Source: Pseudomonas urmiensis (lineage in GTDB: Bacteria; Pseudomonadota; Gammaproteobacteria; Pseudomonadales; Pseudomonadaceae). From it: a stretch of DNA of 64,000 nucleotides. The stretch spans positions 4,221,001 to 4,285,000 of the forward strand of contig NZ_JABWRE020000001.1 in assembly GCF_014268815.2 (NCBI RefSeq), read 5' to 3'. Below, piece after piece: positions 20,229 to 28,991 of the stretch; within the stretch, counting starts at the first letter, position 1, and each line of letters begins with the position of its first letter. The position numbers and the translations under genes were made by a program. Under the pieces are notes generated by a model. The model saw nothing but the letters and a program-made list of their open reading frames with translations. It did no database searches and was not told the DNA's origin.

Positions 20229-21186
20229 TGGTCGCAACTTTGGCTATGGTCGCCAATTGAGCTATGCCGGTCGGCAGGCGCTAGGGGACATGTTCGCCGG
20301 CGGCCACTTCGCCACGGTCAAAGCGCATAGCGATCGCTGGCAAGCATTCGTAGACTGGTGCCGGTCAGAGGGCGGCCCCGGTTACAACGACGCGCGCCAA
20401 ATTGATCAACAGACGCTCCAGGACTACGTCGCATACCTGCGTCAGCAGATCCAGCAAGGCGCATTATGCATCGCTACCGCGCAAAATCGCCTGAGCAGCG
20501 TCAACCGCACCCTTGCCGCGCTGCGCGGTGATCAGGAAGTGAGAGTCATCAGCCCGAGCCAGGCATTAGGGCAGCAGCGCTCCAACGTACGCTCCCAAGC
20601 TCCAGCTGGCCAAGACCATCAACAGGTACAGCGCGTGCTGCAGGTATTGTGTGAACAGCAGTACGAGCGAGTGGCCGCGATTGCCCTGTTGGCCCGAGCA
20701 ACCGGCATGCGCCTGCGCGAAGCGATCCTAGCGGACCTGCCACGCTTGCACCATGAGGCCAAGCACTTGGGTCGTATCAATATCCAAGACGGCACCAAAG
20801 GCGGCCGCTCTGGGGCATCAGCGCCGCGGTGGATTGCTGCCAACAATGAGGTAAACGAGGCAATCCTTTTCGCAAGAAATGCGTCACCGAGGGGCAGCCG
20901 TAACCTGCTGGCCCCAGAAGAAAGCTACGCCGCGTTCCTGCAAATGACGGTGCGCCCCGCCCGCAAAATTCTGCATAGGCACAAGCTAAAGGGGTTTCAT
21001 GAATTGCGCGCCGCCTACGCTTGCAAACGCTACGAGCATTTCACAGGCTATGCAGCCCCAGTCAATGGCGGCCACTGCTATCGAATCGACCCCGACCTTG
21101 ATCAACAGGCACGCCTACAAATCAGTCTTGAGCTCGGACATAACCGGCTCGATGTGGTTTCGGCCTACATCGGTGGCCGGTCATGA
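20206..21186 (+). CDS. Integrase-domain protein (second tyrosine recombinase-like)
   Basis: 326-residue protein of the island-borne integrase-domain family (resembling Pfam Phage_int_SAM_2 plus Integrase_1). The N-terminal core-binding part is at about 1-130. The catalytic-like part has LLARATGMRLREAIL (Arg about 169-172), HELRAAYACKRYE (about 263-275) and the end LELGHNRLDVVSAYIGG (His about 312, Tyr about 321). The R-H-R-H-Y set thus looks present. It may control excision or replication of the element rather than ssrA integration. It is coupled by ATGA to the next gene. Confidence 0.8.
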   Translation: MVLVGRRDGRNFGYGRQLSYAGRQALGDMFAGGHFATVKAHSDRWQAFVDWCRSEGGPGYNDARQIDQQTLQDYVAYLRQQIQQGALCIATAQNRLSSVNRTLAALRGDQEVRVISPSQALGQQRSNVRSQAPAGQDHQQVQRVLQVLCEQQYERVAAIALLARATGMRLREAILADLPRLHHEAKHLGRINIQDGTKGGRSGASAPRWIAANNEVNEAILFARNASPRGSRNLLAPEESYAAFLQMTVRPARKILHRHKLKGFHELRAAYACKRYEHFTGYAAPVNGGHCYRIDPDLDQQARLQISLELGHNRLDVVSAYIGGRS

Positions 21187-21494
21187 GCAAATCCTTTGAT
21201 ATGACGTTGTTCTTGATCGGCGTTCTGTGCGGCTCGAAGAGCACGCAGCAAAGGCACCTCCGACAAGCTCAAATCATGCAAGCGGCGATCCAAGAGCGCT
21301 GGCAACGAAACACCCCTTGGACTTGGCAGCGAAAGCATATGCGCTGGTTTTTGACTCACTTTCTGAAGGACCACTCAAGCGCAAGCCAGTACTACTACAA
21401 ACTCACCGTTTTACTAATCAGTAAGCGGCTAGGGACTGCGCGGTTGCTGACAGATCGATCAAATGGCAAGCGCTCCTGCCGTCGACGGCCGTAG
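21183..21494 (+). CDS. Hypothetical protein coupled to the integrase-domain gene
   Basis: 103-residue basic product whose ATG overlaps the upstream stop (ATGA). The middle, QERWQRNTPWTWQRKHMRWFLTHFLKDHSSASQYYYKLTVLLISKRLG, is rich in Trp, Arg and aromatic residues and reads like a small DNA-binding helical domain. It is the last gene before the restriction operon and reads towards vsr, whose 3' end lies 35 bases away. No known family recognised. Confidence 0.6.
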   Translation: MSKSFDMTLFLIGVLCGSKSTQQRHLRQAQIMQAAIQERWQRNTPWTWQRKHMRWFLTHFLKDHSSASQYYYKLTVLLISKRLGTARLLTDRSNGKRSCRRRP

Positions 21495-21528
21495 AAGTCA
21501 CGATCACCCTGTCCAGTCGGCGCCAACA

Positions 21529-21975
21529 TTACCTACAGCGAGGCCTCACTGAGGCAGCGGACAACGCCTTCACTTGTAGGGCCTCATGTAGATCAGACAA
21601 GCGCCCCCCGCCTTGCTTTATCTCGCACTCCCACACAACCATGACCGTCCAGCCTGTGGCCTCCAGCGCCTGTACATTTTCGAGGTCTCTCTCAACGTTC
21701 CTTGAAAATTTTGCCGCCCAGAATTCGCTCCGAGTCTTAGGTGTAGTAGCGTATTGACATCCAACATGTCGATGCCAAAAACATCCGTGTACAAATATAC
21801 AGGTCCGGAGCTTGGGCATTACAATGTCAGGCTTGCCAGGGAGGTCCTTGCGGTGCAGGCGAAAACGATAGCCCAAAGCATGAAGGAAACGGCGCAATGC
21901 GAGCTCAGGCTGTGTATTTTTGCCCGTTATCGCAGCCATCATCCGAGATCTGGTCGCTTTATCTACAACATCCAC
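21529..21975 (-). CDS. vsr: Very short patch repair endonuclease Vsr
   Basis: 148-residue nicking endonuclease that cuts next to T:G mismatches arising from deaminated 5-methylcytosine, protecting the target sites of its partner methylase. It has the family start DKATRSRMMAAITGKNTQPELALRR, the active-site region DLPGKPDIVMPKLRTCIFVHGCFWHRHVGC (catalytic Asp in PDIV, about residue 51; Cys/His zinc ligands) and WECEIKQ. It is divergent from the methyltransferase with only 28 bases between start codons. Confidence 0.95.
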   Translation of the reverse strand: MDVVDKATRSRMMAAITGKNTQPELALRRFLHALGYRFRLHRKDLPGKPDIVMPKLRTCIFVHGCFWHRHVGCQYATTPKTRSEFWAAKFSRNVERDLENVQALEATGWTVMVVWECEIKQGGGRLSDLHEALQVKALSAASVRPRCR

Positions 21976-22003
21976 TTTCGTTTACCTTTGGCAGATGTAG
22001 CTC

Positions 22004-23629
22004 ATGAATTGTAACAACCCTTTACAGGTCGTGGATCTCTTCGCTGGCCCTGGCGGCCTTGGTGAAGGTTTCTCTTCACTCAATGAGGGCAGAAGCTTTG
22101 ATGTATTAGTCTCAGCAGAAATGGACCCGTTCGCTCGATCTACGCTAAGACTCCGTGCATTTTATCGAGCGCTGAAAAAAAACAATCCAGCAGCCCTTGA
22201 CGACTACTATTACTACTGCGAGACGGGTGGGGCATCACAACCTTGGACTTCGAACAGCGCCAAAGAATGGCAGCATGCCGATAAAGAGGCCCGCCAAATT
22301 AAACTAGGGAGTGCGGAGGGGAATGCCGAGCTAGACCGCATTCTAGAAGCGAGACTAGATACCAGTAAACCTTGGGTATTGATTGGTGGCCCCCCTTGCC
22401 AAGCTTATTCAATAGTTGGACGAGCACGCAACAAGGGAAATGCAGAATACAAAGCGGAAGATGACCACCGCCACTTCCTCTACCGGGAATATCTTCGGAT
22501 AATTCAGAGCAAGCGCCCTGCAGTATTTGTGATGGAAAATGTCAAAGGGATTCTTTCCTCGAAGGTTAGCGGCACTCAAATATTCCCACAAATACTCCAG
22601 GACTTAGCTGACCCTGATGCCGCATTAGGCATCAAAGGCGGATGTGGTACTAAATATAAAATCTGCTCCTTGGTCTCTGATGACATATACGAATCAGGAA
22701 TGTCGCCAGACTCAATTGACTTTAGTAACTTTGTAATACGCGCTGAAGAATATGGCATTCCACAAGGTCGCCACCGGGTCATTTTGATCGGCATTTCAGA
22801 AGATTACATTGGAGAGGTAAACGAGCACAAGCTTGAAACTGCCGAACCAGTTACAGTTGGAGACGTAATCGGAAATCTTCCGCCTCTACGAAGTACGCTA
22901 TCGAGGGGAAGCGACACTCCAGACAAGTGGTGCAGTGAAGTTTTAAATCACTTGGACACCTTATATGCAGACCTGATTTCCTCTGGAAAGCAGGATCCAA
23001 ACTTAGAGATGAACCTTAAAATCTTCCGAGATTCATTTTCGGGAGGCCGGTTGAATAATGGCGGATTGAGAGTAAGAAAGACAAGCTATTGGAGTGGCAA
23101 AACAAAATCGGACGATTTGGACTCGTGGTTTACAGACGACAGGTTAAACGTCTGGCTCAACCATGAAGCTCGCAGCCACATGAGTGCAGATCTCAAGCGA
23201 TATGTATATGCCTCAGTCTTCGCACAGGCTCACCATGTCTCTCCAAAGGGTCATCAAGAATTCAATCTTCCCGGATTGGCTCCTGACCATAAAAACTGGG
23301 AAAGTGGTAAATTTAGCGATCGTTTTAGAGTACAACTTCACAACCAGTACTCCTCAACGATAACAAGCCATATATCGAAAGATGGCCATTACTTCATCCA
23401 CTATGATCCTAATCAATGTCGCAGCCTGACTGTTAGGGAAGCAGCTAGATTGCAAACCTTCCCAGATAATTATTTTTTCCTAGGCAATCGCACGCAGCAA
23501 TACCACCAAGTTGGGAATGCCGTCCCACCTCTTCTTGCAAGTAAAATTGCCAAACTAGTAGAGCGTATAATTAAGGGCAGGACTTTAAGTCCGGAGCATG
23601 CTGGGGTAGCGGATTCGATGATCATCTAA
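22004..23629 (+). CDS. DNA (cytosine-5-)-methyltransferase
   Basis: 541-residue C5 methyltransferase with all main motifs: I DLFAGPGGLGEGF (11-23), IV GGPPCQAYS with catalytic Cys132, VI VMENVKG, VIII QGRHRVILIG, IX RSLTVREAARLQTFPDNY and X QVGNAVPPLLASKIA. The target-recognition region between VIII and IX is long (about 170 residues), so the recognised site cannot be told from sequence. AT-rich codon use contrasts with the chromosome. It heads the putative restriction operon with GHKL ATPase, Z1, nuclease and AIPR genes downstream. Confidence 0.95.
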   Translation: MNCNNPLQVVDLFAGPGGLGEGFSSLNEGRSFDVLVSAEMDPFARSTLRLRAFYRALKKNNPAALDDYYYYCETGGASQPWTSNSAKEWQHADKEARQIKLGSAEGNAELDRILEARLDTSKPWVLIGGPPCQAYSIVGRARNKGNAEYKAEDDHRHFLYREYLRIIQSKRPAVFVMENVKGILSSKVSGTQIFPQILQDLADPDAALGIKGGCGTKYKICSLVSDDIYESGMSPDSIDFSNFVIRAEEYGIPQGRHRVILIGISEDYIGEVNEHKLETAEPVTVGDVIGNLPPLRSTLSRGSDTPDKWCSEVLNHLDTLYADLISSGKQDPNLEMNLKIFRDSFSGGRLNNGGLRVRKTSYWSGKTKSDDLDSWFTDDRLNVWLNHEARSHMSADLKRYVYASVFAQAHHVSPKGHQEFNLPGLAPDHKNWESGKFSDRFRVQLHNQYSSTITSHISKDGHYFIHYDPNQCRSLTVREAARLQTFPDNYFFLGNRTQQYHQVGNAVPPLLASKIAKLVERIIKGRTLSPEHAGVADSMII

Positions 23630-23847
23630 ATGATGCCTAGGCAGGTCCAAAGCAGTGGAGGCTGGAAATGAGGCTTGCATCATAACCAGTTTTATGCGAC
23701 GAATAGTGGCCAATAGATGTCACACCCTGCCGTCTGCGGCTTATGCCCCACGGTAGAGGGACTATAGGAAATCAACGCGAGCCTTTGGGGGGTAGGAATG
23801 TTGTTGGAGGGATTCTTGGTTACCTTTTGTACTAGGAGACTGGTGCG

Positions 23848-25314
23848 ATGATAGAGGTTCAGCACCCTCCCCACGCAGCGTCACTGCTCGAATCAATGCG
23901 GTCAATTGGCTACACCTTGGATTCGGCGTTGGCGGACTTAATTGATAATAGTATTTCCGCCCATGCCAAAGAGATCCACATCGAGTTCCGCCCTACTGAC
24001 AACCCTTACATCGCGATAATAGATGACGGAAAAGGAATGTCGCATGAGGTGTTGCAGAGCGCAATGCGACACGGCAGCAAAAACCCTCTTTTAGAGAGGG
24101 GGGAAGACGATATGGGTCGGTATGGCTTAGGGCTCAAGACAGCATCCATATCACAATGTCGCCGGATGACTGTCATTTCCAAACAAGATGCTGATATCAA
24201 CGCATTTTGTTGGGATCTCGATGTCGTTATCGAAAAAGGCGCTTGGGTCATGCTTCAGCTTGAACTCTCAGACTGCCAAGCCTTACCTCACTTTAGTCAG
24301 CTAGAAAGTAAAAAATCAGGGACGATGGTACTGTGGCAAGAACTCGACAAATTGCTTGTTGGGGAAGCAGATCCAGAAAACGCATTGGGAACAAAAATGC
24401 TTGCGGCCCGCGAGCATCTATCACTTGTTTTCCATCGCTTCCTAACAAAAGAAGGGAGCAAGCCAAAAATATCAATGGCTCTCAACGGTTCTGCGATTGT
24501 TCCGTTTGACCCTTTCTTGGCCAATCATAAAGCTACTCAGCCTCTGGACGAGGAGAAGTTTTCCGTCGAAGGCAAAAGGGTCGTAGTCAAACCTTTTATT
24601 TTGCCGCACATGAGCAAACTTAGCAGCAATGATGTACAGCTAATCGGCGGGAGCGAAGGCTTTCGAAGCCAGCAGGGATTCTATATATATAGAAATAGAA
24701 GACTGATAATTTGGGGAACTTGGTTTCGCCTAGCAAGAAAAGACGAGCTAAGTAAGCTTGCGCGAGTACGGGTAGATATCCCCAACACACTTGACCATCT
24801 TTGGACTTTAGATATAAAAAAATCGGCCGCTCATCCGCCTGAGTTGGTTCGGCAAAACTTAAAACGGACAGTGGACAGAATCAGGTCCGTCAGCGGCAGA
24901 ACGATCGCTTTTAAGGGTCGCAAAATCTCTGACTCTGATGTCGCCCCTGGCTGGAACGAAGTTCTCGATAGATCAGGTGTTAGATTCGATGTGAATCGAA
25001 ACCATCCACTAATTTCAGAGTTCTCAAAATCTCTAGACAAAGAAGGAAGAGCACGACTCAACCTAGTTTTAGGGGTTATCGAGAGCTCATTCCCTGCGGA
25101 CGCCTTGTACAACCGTATGGCAAGCGACGTCCGACCTGATTTCGCAAGTGACAGTGCGGTCGAAAATATCAACGATATGATTTCGACAATTATAGTAAAT
25201 ATGCCAGCAGATTCGCCGACCAGAAGGCAACTGCTAATGTCGCTTCATTTAATAGAACCATTTAATCTATACCCAGAACTAACAAAGAAAATTGTTGAGG
25301 AATATAACTCGTGA
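23848..25314 (+). CDS. GHKL (MutL/MORC-type) ATPase of the restriction operon
   Basis: 488-residue protein whose N-terminal 200 residues form a GHKL ATP-binding domain: N-box ALADLIDNSISA (27-38), G1 IIDDGKGM (57-64) and GRYGLGLKTASIS (90-102) with the ATP-lid lysine. The rest resembles MORC/MutL-like restriction ATPases. In the systems described by Iyer and colleagues in 2008 such ATPases are predicted to act as ATP-gated clamps or conformational switches beside a helicase and nuclease. The GTGA overlap with the Z1 gene indicates translational coupling. Confidence 0.9.
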   Translation: MIEVQHPPHAASLLESMRSIGYTLDSALADLIDNSISAHAKEIHIEFRPTDNPYIAIIDDGKGMSHEVLQSAMRHGSKNPLLERGEDDMGRYGLGLKTASISQCRRMTVISKQDADINAFCWDLDVVIEKGAWVMLQLELSDCQALPHFSQLESKKSGTMVLWQELDKLLVGEADPENALGTKMLAAREHLSLVFHRFLTKEGSKPKISMALNGSAIVPFDPFLANHKATQPLDEEKFSVEGKRVVVKPFILPHMSKLSSNDVQLIGGSEGFRSQQGFYIYRNRRLIIWGTWFRLARKDELSKLARVRVDIPNTLDHLWTLDIKKSAAHPPELVRQNLKRTVDRIRSVSGRTIAFKGRKISDSDVAPGWNEVLDRSGVRFDVNRNHPLISEFSKSLDKEGRARLNLVLGVIESSFPADALYNRMASDVRPDFASDSAVENINDMISTIIVNMPADSPTRRQLLMSLHLIEPFNLYPELTKKIVEEYNS

Positions 25315-28052
25315 GTGAGACGTCAAGGATGGTACTGTCAGCGAATGCTCGTCGCCTGGAATTGGGAGTTATCACAGCCCTAACAGTTGATGGAGTTCCA
25401 ACCGAAGGGGCCATCTTTGACTTGGCGTCCACTCTAAGGAGCATACCGCCCTACACTGTCACGGACGACGAGTTTGAAGTAGTTATTAAGAAGCTTCATG
25501 AAGCGCTCACAGTTGACATGGGATTGGGAGACTGTGTTTATGATGAACACAATCCTTGGCTGAGAGCTAAAAAGGCTGCAATCGACCCATTCTATTGGAG
25601 TCGCTACCAAACCGATCTTTTGAAGCAGGGTTGGGGTCCCAAAGTTGTTAACTCGCTAGATAAGGTAACGGATGAAATCCTAGATTTGATGGGAGATCCA
25701 TCAGGTCGCACAGGATGGCCGCGGCGAGGTTTAGTAATGGGCGATGTGCAGTCAGGGAAAACCTCTAACTATACAGGCTTGATTTGCAAGGCGGCAGATG
25801 CGGGGTACAAATTAGTAATTCTGTTGACAGGGACGCTGGAAAGTTTGAGAAGACAAACTCAGGAACGTTTAGACTCTGGGTTTGTAGGACTGGATAGCTC
25901 GGGCGTCGTAAACAACCGAAAGCGCCATCGCAAAGAAATTGGCGTTGGATTAATCAATGGTGCACGCTCAGCGGGTGTCTTTACGTCTACAATAGTAGAT
26001 TTCCGGGCGGCAATGGTAAACCAACTTGGATTTAGGTTAAACGACTACAGAGAGCCTGTTCTTCTTGTAGTCAAGAAAAACAAGCGAATCCTCGAAAACC
26101 TAGTAGAGTGGCTGGTTAATTATAATGCTGGCCCCGGCGGAAACATAGACATCCCCCTTCTACTTATTGATGACGAGGCGGACAATGCCTCTATCAATAC
26201 AAACCCCAAAAAGGCAACTGCTATAAATGCGGGGATCCGTGGATTGCTGAAAGTTTTCCCGAGATCCAGTTATGTAGGGTTTACCGCAACTCCGTTTGCC
26301 AACGTATTCATCAACCCTGAAACAACGAATAATGTCGAGGGTGACGATCTATTCCCTCGCGATTTTATTTACACATTAGACGCGCCTACAAATTATGTTG
26401 GGGCAAGCCGGATTTTTGGCGAAAACTCCGATCTAAAGTGCTTAAACGTTATCGATGATGCCGAGGAGTACTTTCCGCGCGGACAGGCCTCTGACAGCGT
26501 GGTGGAGGGCGTCCCGTCATCGCTTAAAGATGCGATCACATGCTTCTTCTTAGTTAACACGCTAATGGACATTCGTGTTGGGATGCCAAAGCATAGATCC
26601 ATGCTAGTAAACGTTAGTCACTTCACCTTGATACAAAATCAAGTCCGAGACATCCTCGATCATGAAGTCCGGCTGATGCAAGGAGACATTCGAAATTACG
26701 CTTCCCTACCTTTCGATGAAGCCATACGCAATAGCTCCATTAAATCTCTATACAACGCATTTCAGAGAAACTTCTCCAACCTAGAAATAACGTGGCAGCA
26801 GGTTCAAGCCAAACTTTCAGCTTCTACGATGCCGATTCAAACTACTGCAGTAAACCAAAAAAGCGGGCCGGCCAGCTTAGATTATACCGCCTACAAGGAA
26901 CACGGCTTGAGGGTAGTAGCAGTTGGGGGCAACAGCCTAGCGCGTGGTTTGACGCTCGAAGGGTTGTGCATTAGTTACTTTTACAGAACAACTCAAATGT
27001 ATGATGCTTTACTTCAAATGGGAAGGTGGTTCGGCTATCGATCCGGTTACGAAGATCTATGCAAAATTTGGATGACTGAAGAGACAGCGGATTGGTATGC
27101 ACATATCTCAGAGGCGACTGACGAGCTTCGTAACGAAGTGCGTCGAATGCAGAACTCTCGCCTCAAGCCAATCGATTTTGGGCTTCGCGTGAGATCTCAT
27201 CCTGAGTCTTTACTCATTACCGCCAGAAACAAAATGAGGGACTCGGATGAAATTGTCCAGATAATATCTATTACTGAAGAAAGCTTGGAGTCGCCCCGCT
27301 TACTAAAAGACCCCTCGATAGTTTCCTCAAACTACAAGGAGGCGCAGAGTTTTATACGATCAGTACTAACCAGTCCTGATTCTAAAAAGATGGAAGATGG
27401 CGCCTTCCCCGTATGGCGGTCCGTACCGAAACAACTGGTCGTAAAATTCCTAAAGGCATTTATCAATCACCCTCTTAGCGTAAAGCTGCAAACATCTAGC
27501 CTGGCTGATTTTATTGAAAAATCCACCGACCATAAGCTTGATTCATGGGATGTAGCTTTACCCACGGGCAGCGGCAGCTCGATAAAATTCGCAGAAGAGT
27601 TAGAGGTAAAAAGAAGGGTCCGCAAGATATCTACTGATGACAATATAAAAGCCTTGCTCGTTAACGGGACTAAACTGCGGGTGGGATCAGCGGCCGATGA
27701 GAAGGCAGGATTGTCAAAGCCTGAAATCGAGGCAGCAGAGATTAGGTATAGAAGCGAAGCCAAAAAGAGTATCCAAACAATTCCGGGCAAAGCATACACT
27801 GCCGTTAGACAGGCACCGCTATTGCTAATCCACTTAATTGAGCCCAGAAAAGAAGAGGAAAAAGAAAGCAAGTTTCAACTGCCGCCCGATTGCGACGCGC
27901 TTGTAGCCATAGGTCTAAGCTTTCCATCCCTTGATATCAGCAGTCATCGTGTAGCTTATCGTATTAACCTTGTCGAACTCCGAAATATGTTGTCCGGCGA
28001 TAGCTCCTCAATTGATGACAACGATGATGAGGAAGACGATGATGACGAATAA
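25311..28052 (+). CDS. Z1-domain superfamily II helicase-like ATPase
   Basis: 913-residue protein. Walker A GDVQSGKTSNY (about 143-153), Walker B with DE box LLIDDEADNAS (about 283-293), GFTATPFANVF (about 323-333), and the C-terminal RecA half with GGNSLARGLTLEGL (about 538-551) and QMGRWFGYR (about 574-582, arginine fingers) identify the Z1 helicase family. It ends in an acidic run (DDNDDEEDDDDE). GTG start, coupled to the ATPase upstream. It is expected to translocate on or remodel DNA for the nuclease partner. Confidence 0.92.
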   Translation: MSETSRMVLSANARRLELGVITALTVDGVPTEGAIFDLASTLRSIPPYTVTDDEFEVVIKKLHEALTVDMGLGDCVYDEHNPWLRAKKAAIDPFYWSRYQTDLLKQGWGPKVVNSLDKVTDEILDLMGDPSGRTGWPRRGLVMGDVQSGKTSNYTGLICKAADAGYKLVILLTGTLESLRRQTQERLDSGFVGLDSSGVVNNRKRHRKEIGVGLINGARSAGVFTSTIVDFRAAMVNQLGFRLNDYREPVLLVVKKNKRILENLVEWLVNYNAGPGGNIDIPLLLIDDEADNASINTNPKKATAINAGIRGLLKVFPRSSYVGFTATPFANVFINPETTNNVEGDDLFPRDFIYTLDAPTNYVGASRIFGENSDLKCLNVIDDAEEYFPRGQASDSVVEGVPSSLKDAITCFFLVNTLMDIRVGMPKHRSMLVNVSHFTLIQNQVRDILDHEVRLMQGDIRNYASLPFDEAIRNSSIKSLYNAFQRNFSNLEITWQQVQAKLSASTMPIQTTAVNQKSGPASLDYTAYKEHGLRVVAVGGNSLARGLTLEGLCISYFYRTTQMYDALLQMGRWFGYRSGYEDLCKIWMTEETADWYAHISEATDELRNEVRRMQNSRLKPIDFGLRVRSHPESLLITARNKMRDSDEIVQIISITEESLESPRLLKDPSIVSSNYKEAQSFIRSVLTSPDSKKMEDGAFPVWRSVPKQLVVKFLKAFINHPLSVKLQTSSLADFIEKSTDHKLDSWDVALPTGSGSSIKFAEELEVKRRVRKISTDDNIKALLVNGTKLRVGSAADEKAGLSKPEIEAAEIRYRSEAKKSIQTIPGKAYTAVRQAPLLLIHLIEPRKEEEKESKFQLPPDCDALVAIGLSFPSLDISSHRVAYRINLVELRNMLSGDSSSIDDNDDEEDDDDE

Positions 28053-28974
28053 AGTCAAACTTATTTGGGACACAGTGAAAGCAGAAGCGGTCGGATCAGG
28101 ATTTCGCAGGGTTGACGTAGAGCACATCCTTGATTTCTACGCAGGTGTGGATTCATTGGGTCGATTCACTCTATTGTTGATTACGCAAGAAAATCCCGGC
28201 GTCGACTTGGAACTTCAATCAGTGAAGATACACACTGTACTCCGGGAAGATGGCCGATGGTCTCTACTATTCATTTTGGAAAAACCAGATCTTTTTGAAT
28301 TATTTCGATTGTTCTGTGAAGATTTGATTGCATCTTCACGCCAATGCTCGGATAAGTCTAATGGCCTTCCGTTCGTTTTAGCGCGTCTTGTTAGCTGGCG
28401 CCTGCTGTTCGAACGAGGCAACCTAGAAACCTTGAACGAATCTCAAGTCCGGGGGCTGAGCGGCGAACTTATTCACCTCAAATCACTTATTGAGATGATC
28501 AGCGCGCCTGCAGCTATTCAGAGCTGGAAGGGGCCTGATCGGGCTGATCAAGATTTTCAATTCGAGAAGCTGGCTTGGGAAGTAAAAACTGTCTGGCCAT
28601 CAGTAAACGAGGTGACGATTGCATCTGAAAGACAGCTCGATTATACCTACCGCGAATTGCAGCTTGTTGTTGTTCAGCTGGGAAGCGGAGCAGAAAGCAC
28701 AGCTAATGGCTTTACGCTGAATCAGCTGGTTGACGATATCCGAAAATCACTTAAGTCAGACTTCGAGACCTACTCAGCCTTTGAAAACTGCCTATTGAGA
28801 TGTGGGTACTCCACACACCCGGAATATGACAACCAAGTGATGATATTGTATAGCACCTCACGTTATAAAGTAGTTCCTGGCTTTCCTTGCATCCGACCGC
28901 AAGATTTGTCACCAGGTCTTAGTAGTGTAAAATATAAGCTAAACCTTAATAACTGCACAGCCTTTCAAATCTAG
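28042..28974 (+). CDS. PD-(D/E)XK motif protein (DUF4420-like) nuclease
   Basis: 310-residue product; start MTNKVKLIWDTV chosen because GAGGAAG lies 7 bases upstream, although further ATGs precede it. It overlaps the Z1 gene by 11 bases. The centre carries RGLSGELIHLKSL, SWKGPDRADQDFQFEKLAWEVKTVWPS: Glu, then Asp...Glu-Val-Lys, the PD-(D/E)XK catalytic arrangement of the DUF4420 family. In context it is the likely DNA-cleaving subunit of the operon. Confidence 0.85.
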   Translation: MTNKVKLIWDTVKAEAVGSGFRRVDVEHILDFYAGVDSLGRFTLLLITQENPGVDLELQSVKIHTVLREDGRWSLLFILEKPDLFELFRLFCEDLIASSRQCSDKSNGLPFVLARLVSWRLLFERGNLETLNESQVRGLSGELIHLKSLIEMISAPAAIQSWKGPDRADQDFQFEKLAWEVKTVWPSVNEVTIASERQLDYTYRELQLVVVQLGSGAESTANGFTLNQLVDDIRKSLKSDFETYSAFENCLLRCGYSTHPEYDNQVMILYSTSRYKVVPGFPCIRPQDLSPGLSSVKYKLNLNNCTAFQI

Positions 28975-28991
28975 CGCACGGGTCAGTTCAT

